DNA of 64,000 nt from Citrobacter youngae (GTDB lineage: Bacteria; Pseudomonadota; Gammaproteobacteria; Enterobacterales; Enterobacteriaceae), in NCBI RefSeq assembly GCF_003818115.1, contig NZ_RPOI01000012.1, positions 62,001 to 126,000 on the forward strand, written 5' to 3'. A program made the position numbers and the translations under genes. Positions 35,417 through 44,426 of the stretch are shown here, in pieces (positions within the stretch are counted from its first letter, which is position 1; every line of letters begins with the position of its first letter). Under the pieces are notes generated by a model that had not been told where the DNA came from, searched no databases, and saw only the letters and a list, made by a program, of their open reading frames with translations.

Positions 35417-35443
35417 GGCGCGGGTTTCTCCCGCGCCTTTTTA
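35417..35443 (+). terminator. Rho-independent terminator of maeB
   Basis: GGCGCGGG (35417-35424) pairs with CCCGCGCC (35430-35437), followed by TTTTTAT. Confidence 0.9.
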
Positions 35444-35490
35444 TTTCCCTTTTCTTAGTGATCCACTTCACCTTTTAAACCTGGTTGCCG

Positions 35491-35519
35491 AATTTTGTTA
35501 TTTACTCTGACAAAAAATT
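35491..35519 (+). promoter_or_regulatory. Inverted repeat in the eut operon promoter region
   Basis: TTTTGT (35493-35498) and ACAAAA (35510-35515) form an inverted repeat 40 bp upstream of eutS. The main eut promoter, activated by EutR with ethanolamine and B12, must lie in 35444-35556; this repeat is a candidate control site but I cannot prove which factor binds. Confidence 0.3.
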
Positions 35520-35556
35520 GCCACGATGGGGGCAGTTTTAGCGGAGGCGGTGAGCA

Positions 35557-35892
35557 ATGGAAAAAGAACGCATTATTCAGGAATTTGTGCCGGGGAAACA
35601 GGTCACGCTGGCGCATCTCATTGCGCACCCCGGTGAGGAACTGGCGAAAAAGATCGGCGTTCCCGAAGCGGGCGCTATCGGCATTATGACGCTGACGCCA
35701 GGTGAAACCGCAATGATTGCTGGTGACTTAGCCATGAAAGCGGCGGATGTACACATCGGCTTTCTCGATAGATTCAGCGGCGCGCTGGTGATCTACGGCT
35801 CGGTTGGCGCGGTAGAGGAAGCGTTATTACAGACGGTAAGCGGTCTGGGGCGATTATTAAATTTCACTTTGTGCAACCTGACAAAAAGTTAA
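35557..35892 (+). CDS. eutS: Ethanolamine microcompartment shell protein EutS
   Basis: EutS is a bent hexameric BMC-domain shell protein and can recruit cargo. The 111-residue protein is a circularly permuted BMC fold; [19 protein letters not shown] and [16 protein letters not shown] are conserved. The ATG follows GCGGAGGCGG. It is the first of 17 genes of the operon and comes right after the EutR-controlled promoter region. Confidence 0.96.
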   Translation: MEKERIIQEFVPGKQVTLAHLIAHPGEELAKKIGVPEAGAIGIMTLTPGETAMIAGDLAMKAADVHIGFLDRFSGALVIYGSVGAVEEALLQTVSGLGRLLNFTLCNLTKS

Positions 35893-35904
35893 TCAGAGGC
35901 GGCG

Positions 35905-36384
35905 ATGAAACGTATTGCATTCGTCGGTACGGTGGGGGCGGGGAAAACAACGCTCTTTAATGCGCTACAGGGGAATTATTCCCTCGCCAGAAAAACACAG
36001 GCTGTCGAGTTTAATGAAAACGGCGATATCGATACGCCAGGAGAATATTTTAGCCATCCGCGCTGGTATCACGCCTTAATTACCACGCTGCAGGATGTCG
36101 ATACGTTGATTTATATACATGCGGCAAATGATAAAGAAAGTCGCTTACCTGCCGGGCTGTTGGATATCGGCGCCAGTAAACGACAAATCGCCGTTATCAG
36201 CAAAACGGATGTGCCGGATGCCAATGTCGCCGCAACGCGACAATTACTTCACGGGCTAGGGTTTCAGGAGCCGATTTTTGAGCTCAATAGCCACGACCCA
36301 AGCAGTGTGCAGCACCTGGTGGATTATCTGACTGAGCTCAGCCAAAAGGAGGAAAGGGCAGGTGAAAAAACTCATCACAGCTAA
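35905..36384 (+). CDS. eutP: Ethanolamine utilisation P-loop protein EutP
   Basis: The 159-residue protein has a P-loop GTVGAGKTT at residues 8-16 and ISKTDV as the guanine-specificity motif. The family is GTPase-like, and acetate kinase activity has been reported for Salmonella EutP. It lacks a full-length G domain. It lies 12 bp after eutS and overlaps eutQ by 23 bp. Confidence 0.95.
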   Translation: MKRIAFVGTVGAGKTTLFNALQGNYSLARKTQAVEFNENGDIDTPGEYFSHPRWYHALITTLQDVDTLIYIHAANDKESRLPAGLLDIGASKRQIAVISKTDVPDANVAATRQLLHGLGFQEPIFELNSHDPSSVQHLVDYLTELSQKEERAGEKTHHS

Positions 36385-37060
36385 CGATATTCGTGCGGCC
36401 CACGCACGCGGCGAACAGGACGTATCGGTTGTTCTGCGCGCCAGCATCATCACCCCGGAGGCGCGCGAAGTTGCGGCGCTGCTCGGCGTCACTATCACTG
36501 AATGCGATGAATCCGCGCCAACTGCCACCGCACCTGCTGCGGTGGATGACGGCAAAACGGAAAGCCAGCGTATTCGTGAAACCATCATTGCACAACTGCC
36601 GGAAGGACAGTTTACCGAAAGCCTGGTCGCGCAGCTGATGGACAAAGTGATGAAAGAAAAGCAGTCGCTGGAGCAGGGCGGAATGCAGCCGAGCTTTAAC
36701 TCGGTGACCGGCAAAGGCGGCGTGAAAGTTATCGACGGCAGCAGCGTGAAGTTTGGCCGTTTTGATGGCGCGCAACCGCACTGCGTCGGCTTAACCGACT
36801 TAGTCACTGACCAGGACGGTAGCAGCATGGCCGCCGGGTTTATGCAGTGGGATAACGCATTTTTCCCATGGACGCTGAACTACGACGAAATCGACATGAT
36901 TCTGGAAGGCGAGCTGCACGTTCGCCATGAAGGCGAAACCATGATTGCCAAAGCCGGGGACGTGATGTTTATCCCGAAAGGCTCCAGCATCGAATTTGGT
37001 ACGCCATCAACAGTGAAGTTCCTGTATGTGGCCTGGCCTGCGAACTGGCAGTCCTGCTAA
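36362..37060 (+). CDS. eutQ: Ethanolamine utilisation acetate kinase EutQ
   Basis: EutQ is a cupin-fold protein; Salmonella EutQ has acetate kinase activity. The 232-residue protein begins at GTG 36362, with AGGAGG nine bases upstream inside eutP. The cupin region is visible at about 150-230 (INYDEIDMILEGELHVRHEG-type core, AGDVMFIPKGSSIEFGTP). The GTG start fits the E. coli N-terminus MKKLITANDIRAAHARG. Translation is coupled to eutP by overlap. Confidence 0.95.
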   Translation: MKKLITANDIRAAHARGEQDVSVVLRASIITPEAREVAALLGVTITECDESAPTATAPAAVDDGKTESQRIRETIIAQLPEGQFTESLVAQLMDKVMKEKQSLEQGGMQPSFNSVTGKGGVKVIDGSSVKFGRFDGAQPHCVGLTDLVTDQDGSSMAAGFMQWDNAFFPWTLNYDEIDMILEGELHVRHEGETMIAKAGDVMFIPKGSSIEFGTPSTVKFLYVAWPANWQSC

Positions 37061-37069
37061 GGCGGATGT

Positions 37070-37873
37070 ATGAAGGATTTCATTACCGAAGCATGGCTCA
37101 GAGCGAATCATACGCTCAGCGAAGGGGTTGAAATTCATCTCCCCGCTGATGCCCGCCTGACGCCGTCTGCCCGGGAGCTGCTGGAAAGCCGTCGTCTGCG
37201 CATTAAGTATATCGACGAGCAGGGAAGCTTGTTTGTTGACGACGAGGAACAGCAGCCGCAGCCGGTACATGGTTTGACCAGCAGCGATACACATCCGCAG
37301 GCGACCTGTGAACTGTGTCATCAACCGGTGGCGAAGAAACCTGACACGCTGACGCATCTGACGGCGGACAAAATGGTCGCCAAAAGTGACCCCAGACTTG
37401 GATTTCGCGCCGCGCTGGACAGCACCATTGGTCTGGCCGTGTGGTTGCAAATTGAACTGGCGGAACCCTGGCAGCCGTGGCTGGCGGATATTCGCTCGCG
37501 CCTGGGCAACATTATGCGTGCTGATGCTGTGGACGAACCGCTGGCCGCACAGGCCATCGTTGGCTTAAGCGACGAAGATTTACACCGGCTTTCGCATCAG
37601 CCGCTGCGTTACCTGGACCACGATCATCTGGTGCCGGAAGCCAGCCACGGACGTGATTGCGCGTTGCTTAATCTGCTGCGTACCAAAGTCCGCGAAACGG
37701 AAACGGTGGCCGCTCAGGTGTTTATCACCCGCAGTTTTGACGTTATGCGGCCGGACATTCTGCAGGCGCTCAACCGTCTTTCCAGCACGGTTTACGTGAT
37801 GATGATTCTGAGCGTGGCGAAGCATCCGCTAAGCGTCAGCCAAATCCAACAGCGACTGGGGGAGAAGTCATGA
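37070..37873 (+). CDS. eutT: Cob(I)alamin adenosyltransferase EutT
   Basis: EutT makes adenosylcobalamin, the cofactor of ethanolamine ammonia-lyase. The 267-residue length equals E. coli. In Salmonella EutT a motif HX11CCX2C binds the metal. Here H67, C80 and C83 are present but residue 79 is threonine (HPQATCELC) instead of the first cysteine of the pair. The C-terminal four-helix bundle, with [14 protein letters not shown], is intact. Stop overlaps the eutD start by 4 bp. Confidence 0.94.
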   Translation: MKDFITEAWLRANHTLSEGVEIHLPADARLTPSARELLESRRLRIKYIDEQGSLFVDDEEQQPQPVHGLTSSDTHPQATCELCHQPVAKKPDTLTHLTADKMVAKSDPRLGFRAALDSTIGLAVWLQIELAEPWQPWLADIRSRLGNIMRADAVDEPLAAQAIVGLSDEDLHRLSHQPLRYLDHDHLVPEASHGRDCALLNLLRTKVRETETVAAQVFITRSFDVMRPDILQALNRLSSTVYVMMILSVAKHPLSVSQIQQRLGEKS

Positions 37874-38886
37874 TCATTGAACGTGCTCGCCAACTCGCCA
37901 AACAAACGCCGGCTCGGGTGGTGTTCCCGGATGCGCTGGATGTACGGGTGCTGAAAGCCGCCAATTACCTGCACCAGCACGGTCTGGCACGCCCCATTCT
38001 CGTCGCCAGCCCGTTTGCGCTGCGTCAGTTTGCGCTCAGCCATCGCGTAGCCATGGACGGTATTCAGGTTATTGATCCACAAAGCAATGTACAGATGCGT
38101 GAAGAGTTTGCTCTGCGCTGGCTGGCCCGCGCGGGCGAAAAAACACCGCCAGATGCGCGAGAGAAGCTCAACGATCCGCTGATGTTTGCCGCCGCGATGG
38201 TCAGCGCCGGTAAAGCCGATGTGTGTATTGCGGGCAACCTGTCGTCAACGGCAAACGTGCTGCGTGCAGGATTGCGCATTATTGGATTACAACCTGGTTG
38301 CAAAACGCTGTCGTCAATTTTCCTGATGCTGCCGCAGTATCTCGGGCCGTCATTAGGGTTTGCAGATTGTAGCGTTGTGCCGCAGCCCACCGCCGCGCAA
38401 CTGGCGGACATCGCCATCGCCAGTGCTGAAACCTGGAAAGCGATTACCGGTGAAGAACCGCGTGTCGCCATGCTGTCGTTTTCCAGCAACGGCAGTGCTC
38501 GTCATCCCAATGTCGCTAACGTGCAGCAGGCGACCGAGATCGTTCGTGAGCGCGCTCCACAGCTTACCGTGGATGGGGAACTGCAGTTTGATGCTGCCTT
38601 TGTGCCGGATGTCGCCGCGCAAAAAGCGCCCGCCAGTCCGTTAAAGGGCAATGCCAATGTGATGGTTTTCCCATCGCTGGAGGCAGGCAATATTGGTTAT
38701 AAAATCGCCCAGCGTTTGGGAGGGTATCGTGCCGTTGGCCCCTTGATTCAGGGACTTGCCGCACCACTCCACGACCTCTCTCGCGGCTGTAGCGTACAGG
38801 AAATTATCGAACTGGCGTTGGTGGCAGCTGTGCCGCGCCAGACTGACGTGAGCCGTGAAAGCGTCTCGCAAACACTGGTTGAATGA
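37870..38886 (+). CDS. eutD: Ethanolamine-pathway phosphotransacetylase EutD
   Basis: EutD converts acetyl-CoA and phosphate to acetyl phosphate inside the microcompartment. The 338-residue protein belongs to the Pta/PlsX family; [24 protein letters not shown] and the C-terminal [17 protein letters not shown] are catalytic-site segments. Its N-terminal helix may act as an encapsulation signal. GGGGGAGAAG precedes the ATG inside the eutT end. Confidence 0.95.
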   Translation: MIIERARQLAKQTPARVVFPDALDVRVLKAANYLHQHGLARPILVASPFALRQFALSHRVAMDGIQVIDPQSNVQMREEFALRWLARAGEKTPPDAREKLNDPLMFAAAMVSAGKADVCIAGNLSSTANVLRAGLRIIGLQPGCKTLSSIFLMLPQYLGPSLGFADCSVVPQPTAAQLADIAIASAETWKAITGEEPRVAMLSFSSNGSARHPNVANVQQATEIVRERAPQLTVDGELQFDAAFVPDVAAQKAPASPLKGNANVMVFPSLEAGNIGYKIAQRLGGYRAVGPLIQGLAAPLHDLSRGCSVQEIIELALVAAVPRQTDVSRESVSQTLVE

Positions 38887-38927
38887 ACGGTCCCGTTCTG
38901 GACCCCTTTGATTAAGAGGAAAGCACA

Positions 38928-39221
38928 ATGGAAGCATTAGGAATGATTGAAACCCGGGGCCTGGTTGCACTGATTGAGGCTTCTGACGCGATGGTTAAAG
39001 CGGCACGCGTGAAACTGGTTGGCGTGAAGCAGATCGGTGGCGGCCTGTGTACTGCCATGGTTCGTGGTGATGTTGCAGCCTGCAAAGCGGCTACGGATGC
39101 CGGTGCTGCTGCCGCGCAGCGTATCGGTGAACTGGTTTCTGTACACGTTATCCCGCGTCCGCATGGCGATCTGGAAGAAGTGTTCCCGATCAGCTTCAAA
39201 GGCGACAGCAACGATATGTAA
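38928..39221 (+). CDS. eutM: Microcompartment shell protein EutM
   Basis: EutM is the main hexameric BMC-domain shell protein. The 97-residue protein shows [20 protein letters not shown] and the pore loop [19 protein letters not shown] precedes the ATG. The 121-bp gap after it holds a hairpin that may raise eutM mRNA relative to its neighbours. Confidence 0.97.
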   Translation: MEALGMIETRGLVALIEASDAMVKAARVKLVGVKQIGGGLCTAMVRGDVAACKAATDAGAAAAQRIGELVSVHVIPRPHGDLEEVFPISFKGDSNDM

Positions 39222-39230
39222 GTCGTCCAT

Positions 39231-39268
39231 GTGACGCCACTGGATCGTTAAGAGAAAGCTGGCGTCAC
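39231..39268 (+). other. Intercistronic hairpin between eutM and eutN
   Basis: GTGACGCCA (39231-39239) and TGGCGTCAC (39260-39268) form a perfect 9-bp stem with a 20-base loop in the longest non-repeat gap of the eut operon. No T-run follows. It could stabilise the upstream eutM mRNA or act as a processing site. Confidence 0.6.
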
Positions 39269-39342
39269 CCTCTCTCCTTTTCACATTACCTTCTGCGGAG
39301 GGTAGGGGGAGGTTTTACCTGAAATATGCCACGGAGGCGGGT

Positions 39343-39630
39343 ATGAAACTGGCAATCGTCACAGGACAAATTGTTTGTACCGTTCGCCATCAGGGGCTCG
39401 CGCACGACAAGTTGCTGATGGTGGAAATGATTGATGCCCAGGGAAATCCCGACGGGCAGTGCGCTGTTGCGATAGACAGCATCGGGGCGGGAACCGGAGA
39501 GTGGGTGCTGCTGGTCAGTGGAAGCTCAGCCCGCCAGGCGCACCATAACGACTCATCGCCTGTCGATCTGTGCGTGATTGGCATCGTCGATGAAGTGGTG
39601 GCAGGTGGGAAAGTGGTATTTCACAAATAA
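39343..39630 (+). CDS. eutN: Microcompartment vertex protein EutN
   Basis: EutN is a BMC-V protein that caps shell vertices. The 95-residue protein starts MKLAIVTGQIVCTVRHQGL and contains DSIGAGTGEWVLLVSGSSAR and CVIGIVDEV, typical of the EutN/CcmL family. CCACGGAGGCGGG precedes the ATG. It lies 11 bp before eutE. Confidence 0.96.
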   Translation: MKLAIVTGQIVCTVRHQGLAHDKLLMVEMIDAQGNPDGQCAVAIDSIGAGTGEWVLLVSGSSARQAHHNDSSPVDLCVIGIVDEVVAGGKVVFHK

Positions 39631-39641
39631 GGCAGAAAATC

Positions 39642-41045
39642 ATGAATCAACAGGATATTGAACAGGTCGTGAAAGCGGTGCTGCTGAAAATGAAAGACAG
39701 CAGTCAACCCGTCAGTGCCGTTCAAGAAATGGGCGTCTTTGCCTCCCTGGATGACGCAGTGGCGGCAGCAAAACTGGCCCAGCAGGGGCTGAAAAGCGTC
39801 GCTATGCGCCAACTGGCCATTCACGCCATTCGTGAAGCGGGCGAAAAACACGCCAGAGAATTAGCGGAATTTGCCGTCAGTGAAACCGGCATGGGACGCG
39901 TTGAAGATAAATTTGCCAAAAACGTGGCGCAGGCTCGCGGTACCCCGGGCGTGGAATGCCTGTCTCCACAGGTATTGACCGGCGATAACGGCCTGACGCT
40001 GATTGAAAACGCACCGTGGGGCGTGGTGGCTTCGGTAACGCCGTCCACCAACCCGGCGGCGACCGTCATTAACAACGCCATCAGCCTGATTGCCGCGGGT
40101 AACAGCGTCGTCTTTGCGCCGCACCCGGCAGCAAAAGGCGTTTCTCAGCGCGCGATCGGCCTGCTTAACCAGGCGGTAGTCGCCGCAGGTGGTCCGGCAA
40201 ACCTGCTGGTTACCGTTGCTAACCCGGATATCGAAACCGCACAGCGTCTGTTCAAATACCCGGGCATCGGACTGCTGGTCGTCACCGGTGGTGAAGCGGT
40301 GGTGGAGTCTGCGCGTAAGCATACCAACAAGCGTCTGATTGCCGCTGGTGCCGGTAACCCGCCGGTGGTGGTGGATGAAACGGCCGATCTGACCCGCGCC
40401 GCGCAGTCCATCGTCAAAGGCGCATCGTTTGATAACAACATTATCTGTGCCGATGAAAAAGTGCTGATTGTCGTGGATAGCGTTGCTGATGAGCTGATGC
40501 GTCTGATGGAAGGCCAGCACGCGGTCAAACTGACGACCGCCCAGGCTGAACAGCTGCAACCGGTACTGCTGAAAAATGTCGATGAGCGCGGTAAAGGCAC
40601 AGTCAGCCGTGACTGGGTCGGGCGCGATGCGGCAAAAATCGCCGCGGCGATCGGCCTGAATGTTCCGGAGCAAACCCGCTTGTTGTTCGTCGAAACCTCC
40701 GCCACGCATCCGTTTGCAGTGACTGAACTGATGATGCCGGTGCTGCCGGTGGTGCGGGTGGCTAACGTTGACGAAGCCATTGCGCTGGCCGTTACGCTCG
40801 AAGGTGGTTGTCACCATACGGCGGCGATGCACTCACGCAACATCGACAACATGAACCGTATGGCTAACGCCATCGACACCAGCATTTTCGTCAAGAACGG
40901 ACCGTGCATTGCCGGCCTTGGGCTTGGCGGCGAAGGCTGGACGACCATGACCATTACCACGCCAACCGGGGAAGGGGTGACCAGTGCGCGCACGTTTGTA
41001 CGCCTGCGTCGCTGTGTGCTGGTGGATGCGTTTCGCATCGTATAA
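39642..41045 (+). CDS. eutE: Acetaldehyde dehydrogenase (acetylating) EutE
   Basis: EutE oxidises acetaldehyde with CoA and NAD to acetyl-CoA in the microcompartment lumen. The 467-residue aldehyde dehydrogenase has an N-terminal amphipathic helix (NQQDIEQVVKAVLLKM), an encapsulation peptide, and the catalytic cysteine likely in ASFDNNIICADEK. LGLGGEGWTTMTITTPTGEG lies in the C-terminal part. Confidence 0.96.
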   Translation: MNQQDIEQVVKAVLLKMKDSSQPVSAVQEMGVFASLDDAVAAAKLAQQGLKSVAMRQLAIHAIREAGEKHARELAEFAVSETGMGRVEDKFAKNVAQARGTPGVECLSPQVLTGDNGLTLIENAPWGVVASVTPSTNPAATVINNAISLIAAGNSVVFAPHPAAKGVSQRAIGLLNQAVVAAGGPANLLVTVANPDIETAQRLFKYPGIGLLVVTGGEAVVESARKHTNKRLIAAGAGNPPVVVDETADLTRAAQSIVKGASFDNNIICADEKVLIVVDSVADELMRLMEGQHAVKLTTAQAEQLQPVLLKNVDERGKGTVSRDWVGRDAAKIAAAIGLNVPEQTRLLFVETSATHPFAVTELMMPVLPVVRVANVDEAIALAVTLEGGCHHTAAMHSRNIDNMNRMANAIDTSIFVKNGPCIAGLGLGGEGWTTMTITTPTGEGVTSARTFVRLRRCVLVDAFRIV

Positions 41046-41057
41046 GGAGTGAAAGAG

Positions 41058-41897
41058 ATGGCGCATGACGAACAACTGTGGCTCACACCCAGACTGCAAA
41101 AAGCGGCATCGCTGTGTAACCAGACGCCTGCCGTAAGCGATTCACCGCTGTGGCTGGGCGTTGATTTGGGGACCTGTGATGTGGTGTCGATGGTTGTTGA
41201 CAGCGATGGGCAGCCGGTTGCGGTTTGTCTGGACTGGGCTGACGTCGTGCGCGATGGCATCGTCTGGGATTTCTTCGGTGCTGTGACCATTGTTCGTCGC
41301 CATCTCGATACGCTCGAGCAACAACTGGGTTGCCGTTTTACTCATGCGGCTACCTCATTCCCGCCGGGCACTGACCCGCGTATCTCCATCAACGTGCTGG
41401 AGTCTGCCGGGCTTGAGGTGAGCCATGTGCTGGATGAGCCAACCGCCGTGGCGGATCTGCTGGTGCTTGATAACGCCGGAGTCGTCGATATCGGCGGTGG
41501 TACGACCGGTATCGCCATTGTGAAACAGGGCAAAGTGACTTACTCCGCCGACGAAGCGACCGGTGGGCACCACATTTCCCTGACGCTTGCCGGGAACCGT
41601 CGTATTCAACTGGAAGAAGCCGAGCAGTTCAAACGCAGCAACGGCAAAGAAATCTGGCCGGTGGTTAAGCCGGTTTACGAAAAGATGGCGGAAATCGTCG
41701 CCCATCATATTGCCGGACAAGGGATAACGGATTTATGGCTGGCCGGTGGGTCCTGTATGCAGCCGGGTGTTGATGAGCTTTTTCGTAAGCGTTTCCCGGA
41801 GCTGCAGGTGCATTTACCGCAGCACAGTCTGTTTATGACCCCGCTGGCGATTGCCAATAGCGGAAAAGTAAAAGCGGAAGGAATCTATGCAAGCTGA
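41058..41897 (+). CDS. eutJ: Chaperone-like ethanolamine protein EutJ
   Basis: EutJ has an actin/Hsp70 ATPase fold and may act as a chaperone for the pathway. The 279-residue protein shows the phosphate-1 loop GVDLGTCDVVSMVVD, VLDEPTAVADLL and phosphate-2 VVDIGGGTTGIAIV. ATG at 41058 follows AAGGAG with good spacing; the GTG at 41049 would sit on that site. The end overlaps eutG by 11 bp. Its exact role is unproven. Confidence 0.94.
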   Translation: MAHDEQLWLTPRLQKAASLCNQTPAVSDSPLWLGVDLGTCDVVSMVVDSDGQPVAVCLDWADVVRDGIVWDFFGAVTIVRRHLDTLEQQLGCRFTHAATSFPPGTDPRISINVLESAGLEVSHVLDEPTAVADLLVLDNAGVVDIGGGTTGIAIVKQGKVTYSADEATGGHHISLTLAGNRRIQLEEAEQFKRSNGKEIWPVVKPVYEKMAEIVAHHIAGQGITDLWLAGGSCMQPGVDELFRKRFPELQVHLPQHSLFMTPLAIANSGKVKAEGIYAS

Positions 41898-43074
41898 ATT
41901 GCAGACCGCGCTCTTTCAGGCATTCGATGCCCTGAATCTGCAACGCGTAAAAACGTTCAGCGTTCCACCGGTCACATTATGCGGACTGGGAGCGCTCAGC
42001 ACCTGCGGACAGGAAGCGCAAACGCGCGGACTGACGCATATGTTCGTCATGGTTGACAGCTTCCTGCATCAGGCGGGGATGACCGCCGCTCTGGAACGTA
42101 GCCTGGCGATGAAAGGCGTGGCAATGACGCTGTGGCCATGTCCGGTCGGCGAGCCGTGTATTACGGACGTCTGCGCGGCAGTCGCGCAACTGCGCGAATC
42201 AAAATGTGACGGCGTGGTGGCCTTTGGCGGCGGCTCTGTACTGGATGCCGCTAAAGCAGTGGCGCTGCTGGTGACCAACCCGACGCAAACACTGGCTGAC
42301 ATGACGGAGCACAGCGTGCTGCGCCCGCGTCTGCCGCTGATTGCCGTGCCAACCACCGCCGGGACCGGGTCAGAAACCACCAACGTTACGGTGATTATCG
42401 ACGCCGCCACCGGACTCAAAAAAGTGCTGGCCCACGCAACCCTGATGCCGGACGTCGCCATTCTGGATGCCGCGGTAACGGAAGGCGTTCCGGCGCACGT
42501 GACGGCAATGACCGGCATTGACGCGCTGACCCATGCCGTTGAAGCGTACAGCGCGCTGAACGCGACGCCGTTTACCGACAGCCTGGCGATTGGCGCGATT
42601 GCGATGATCGGCAAATCGCTGCCGAAAGCGGTGGGCTACGGCCACGATCTGGCGGCGCGTGAAAGCATGTTACTGGCGTCCTGCATGGCGGGAATGGCGT
42701 TTTCCAGCGCGGGGCTGGGCCTGTGTCACGCGATGGCGCACCAGCCGGGTGCGACGCTGCACATCCCACACGGACAGGCTAACGCCATACTGCTACCCAC
42801 GGTAATGGGGTTCAACCGCATGGTGTGTCGTGAGCGTTTCAGCCATATCGGCAGGGCGTTAACCAATAAGAAATCAGACGATCGTGACGCTATCAACGCG
42901 GTCAGCGAGTTGATTAGCGAAGTGGGCCAGACCAAACGGCTCGCTGACGTTGGGGCAAAACCCGAGCATTACAGCGCATGGGCACACGCCGCGCTGGAGG
43001 ATATTTGTATTCGCAGTAACCCACGCACCGCCACGCAGGCACAGATTATCGACCTGTACGCGGCTGCCGGGTAA
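41887..43074 (+). CDS. eutG: Ethanolamine-pathway alcohol dehydrogenase EutG
   Basis: EutG reduces acetaldehyde to ethanol, recycling NADH within the microcompartment. The 395-residue protein is an iron-containing alcohol dehydrogenase: GGGSVLDAAKAVA binds NAD, and the metal-binding histidines lie in GLCHAMAHQPGATLHIPHGQAN. The N-terminal extension LQTALFQAFDALNLQRV is a likely encapsulation helix. Confidence 0.95.
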   Translation: MQAELQTALFQAFDALNLQRVKTFSVPPVTLCGLGALSTCGQEAQTRGLTHMFVMVDSFLHQAGMTAALERSLAMKGVAMTLWPCPVGEPCITDVCAAVAQLRESKCDGVVAFGGGSVLDAAKAVALLVTNPTQTLADMTEHSVLRPRLPLIAVPTTAGTGSETTNVTVIIDAATGLKKVLAHATLMPDVAILDAAVTEGVPAHVTAMTGIDALTHAVEAYSALNATPFTDSLAIGAIAMIGKSLPKAVGYGHDLAARESMLLASCMAGMAFSSAGLGLCHAMAHQPGATLHIPHGQANAILLPTVMGFNRMVCRERFSHIGRALTNKKSDDRDAINAVSELISEVGQTKRLADVGAKPEHYSAWAHAALEDICIRSNPRTATQAQIIDLYAAAG

Positions 43075-43078
43075 TGCC

Positions 43079-43166
43079 TGTAGGCCGGATAAGGTGCTCG
43101 CACCGCCATCCGGCAATAACACGGCGTTAATGCCGGAGGCGACGTAAACGTCTTATCCGGCCTACA
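43079..43166. repeat. BIME inside the eut operon, between eutG and eutH
   Basis: One unit is TGTAGGCCGGATAAGG with CCGCCATCCGGCA; the second is TGCCGGAGGCGACG with CGTCTTATCCGGCCTACA. It is intercistronic within one transcription unit, where BIMEs can protect upstream mRNA. Confidence 0.9.
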
Positions 43167-43193
43167 AATCACAAATGACAGGGAGTAGGGGCT

Positions 43194-44426
43194 ATGGGAA
43201 TTAACGAAATCATCATGTACATCATGATGTTCTTTATGCTGATTGCCGCCGTGGACAGGATCCTGTCGCAGTTCGGCGGTTCGGCGCGCTTCCTCGGTAA
43301 GTTCGGTAAGAGCATTGAGGGATCGGGCGGTCAGTTTGAAGAAGGTTTTATGGCAATGGGCGCGCTGGGCCTGGCGATGGTCGGTATGACCGCGCTGGCG
43401 CCGGTGCTGGCGCATGTGCTCGGGCCGGTAATTATTCCGCTGTATGAAATGCTGGGCGCGAACCCGTCGATGTTTGCCGGAACGCTGCTGGCGTGCGATA
43501 TGGGCGGCTTCTTCCTGGCGAAAGAACTGGCGGGCGGCGACGTGGCGGCATGGTTGTACTCTGGCCTGATCCTTGGCGCGATGATGGGACCGACGCTGGT
43601 CTTCTCCATTCCGGTTGCGCTGGGAATTATTGAACCGTCTGACCGTCGTTATCTGGCGTTGGGCGTGCTGGCTGGTATCGTCACCATTCCGATTGGCTGT
43701 ATTGCGGGTGGTCTGGTCGCGATGTACTCCGGCGTGGAAATCAACGGTCAGCCGGTGGAGTTCACCTTTGCGCTGATCCTGATGAACATGATCCCGGTGC
43801 TGATCGTGGCCGTGCTGGTGGCGCTGGGACTGAAATTCATCCCGGAAAAAATGATCAACGGCTTCCAGATCTTCGCCAAGTTCCTGGTAGCGCTGATCAC
43901 CCTCGGTCTGGCTGCGGCAGTCATCAAGTTCCTGCTCGGCTGGGAGCTGATCCCGGGTCTTGATCCTATTTTCATGGCGCCAGGCGACAAGCCGGGTGAA
44001 GTGATGCGCGCCATCGAAGTTATCGGTTCTATCTCCTGTGTGCTGCTGGGTGCCTACCCAATGGTGCTGCTGCTGACCCGCTGGTTTGAAAAACCGCTGA
44101 TGAGCGTCGGCAACCTGTTAAAAGTCAATAACATTGCGGCTGCGGGTATGGTGGCAACGCTTGCCAACAACATCCCAATGTTCGGCATGATGAAAAACAT
44201 GGATACCCGCGGCAAAGTGATCAACTGCGCGTTCGCGGTCTCAGCGGCCTTCGCGCTGGGTGACCACTTAGGCTTCGCCGCTGCCAACATGAACGCCATG
44301 ATCTTCCCGATGATTGTCGGCAAGCTGATTGGCGGCGTGACGGCGATTGGCGTGGCTATGCTGTTAGTACCGAAAGACGAAGATGTTCCGGCACCAGCAG
44401 AAACCAATCCGGAGGCGCAATCGTGA
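43194..44426 (+). CDS. eutH: Ethanolamine permease-like protein EutH
   Basis: EutH is an inner membrane protein that facilitates ethanolamine entry, mainly at low pH or low concentration. The 410-residue protein has about eleven hydrophobic segments and conserved FAGTLLACDMGGFFLAKELA and PMVLLLTRWFEKPLM. GACAGGGAGTAGGGGC precedes the ATG. Its end overlaps eutA by 4 bp. Confidence 0.95.
   Translation: MGINEIIMYIMMFFMLIAAVDRILSQFGGSARFLGKFGKSIEGSGGQFEEGFMAMGALGLAMVGMTALAPVLAHVLGPVIIPLYEMLGANPSMFAGTLLACDMGGFFLAKELAGGDVAAWLYSGLILGAMMGPTLVFSIPVALGIIEPSDRRYLALGVLAGIVTIPIGCIAGGLVAMYSGVEINGQPVEFTFALILMNMIPVLIVAVLVALGLKFIPEKMINGFQIFAKFLVALITLGLAAAVIKFLLGWELIPGLDPIFMAPGDKPGEVMRAIEVIGSISCVLLGAYPMVLLLTRWFEKPLMSVGNLLKVNNIAAAGMVATLANNIPMFGMMKNMDTRGKVINCAFAVSAAFALGDHLGFAAANMNAMIFPMIVGKLIGGVTAIGVAMLLVPKDEDVPAPAETNPEAQS

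Noticed and set aside
39861-40832. Open frame of 323 codons opposite eutE
   Set aside because: Shadow of the eutE codon pattern; no family match and no promoter or ribosome-binding site.
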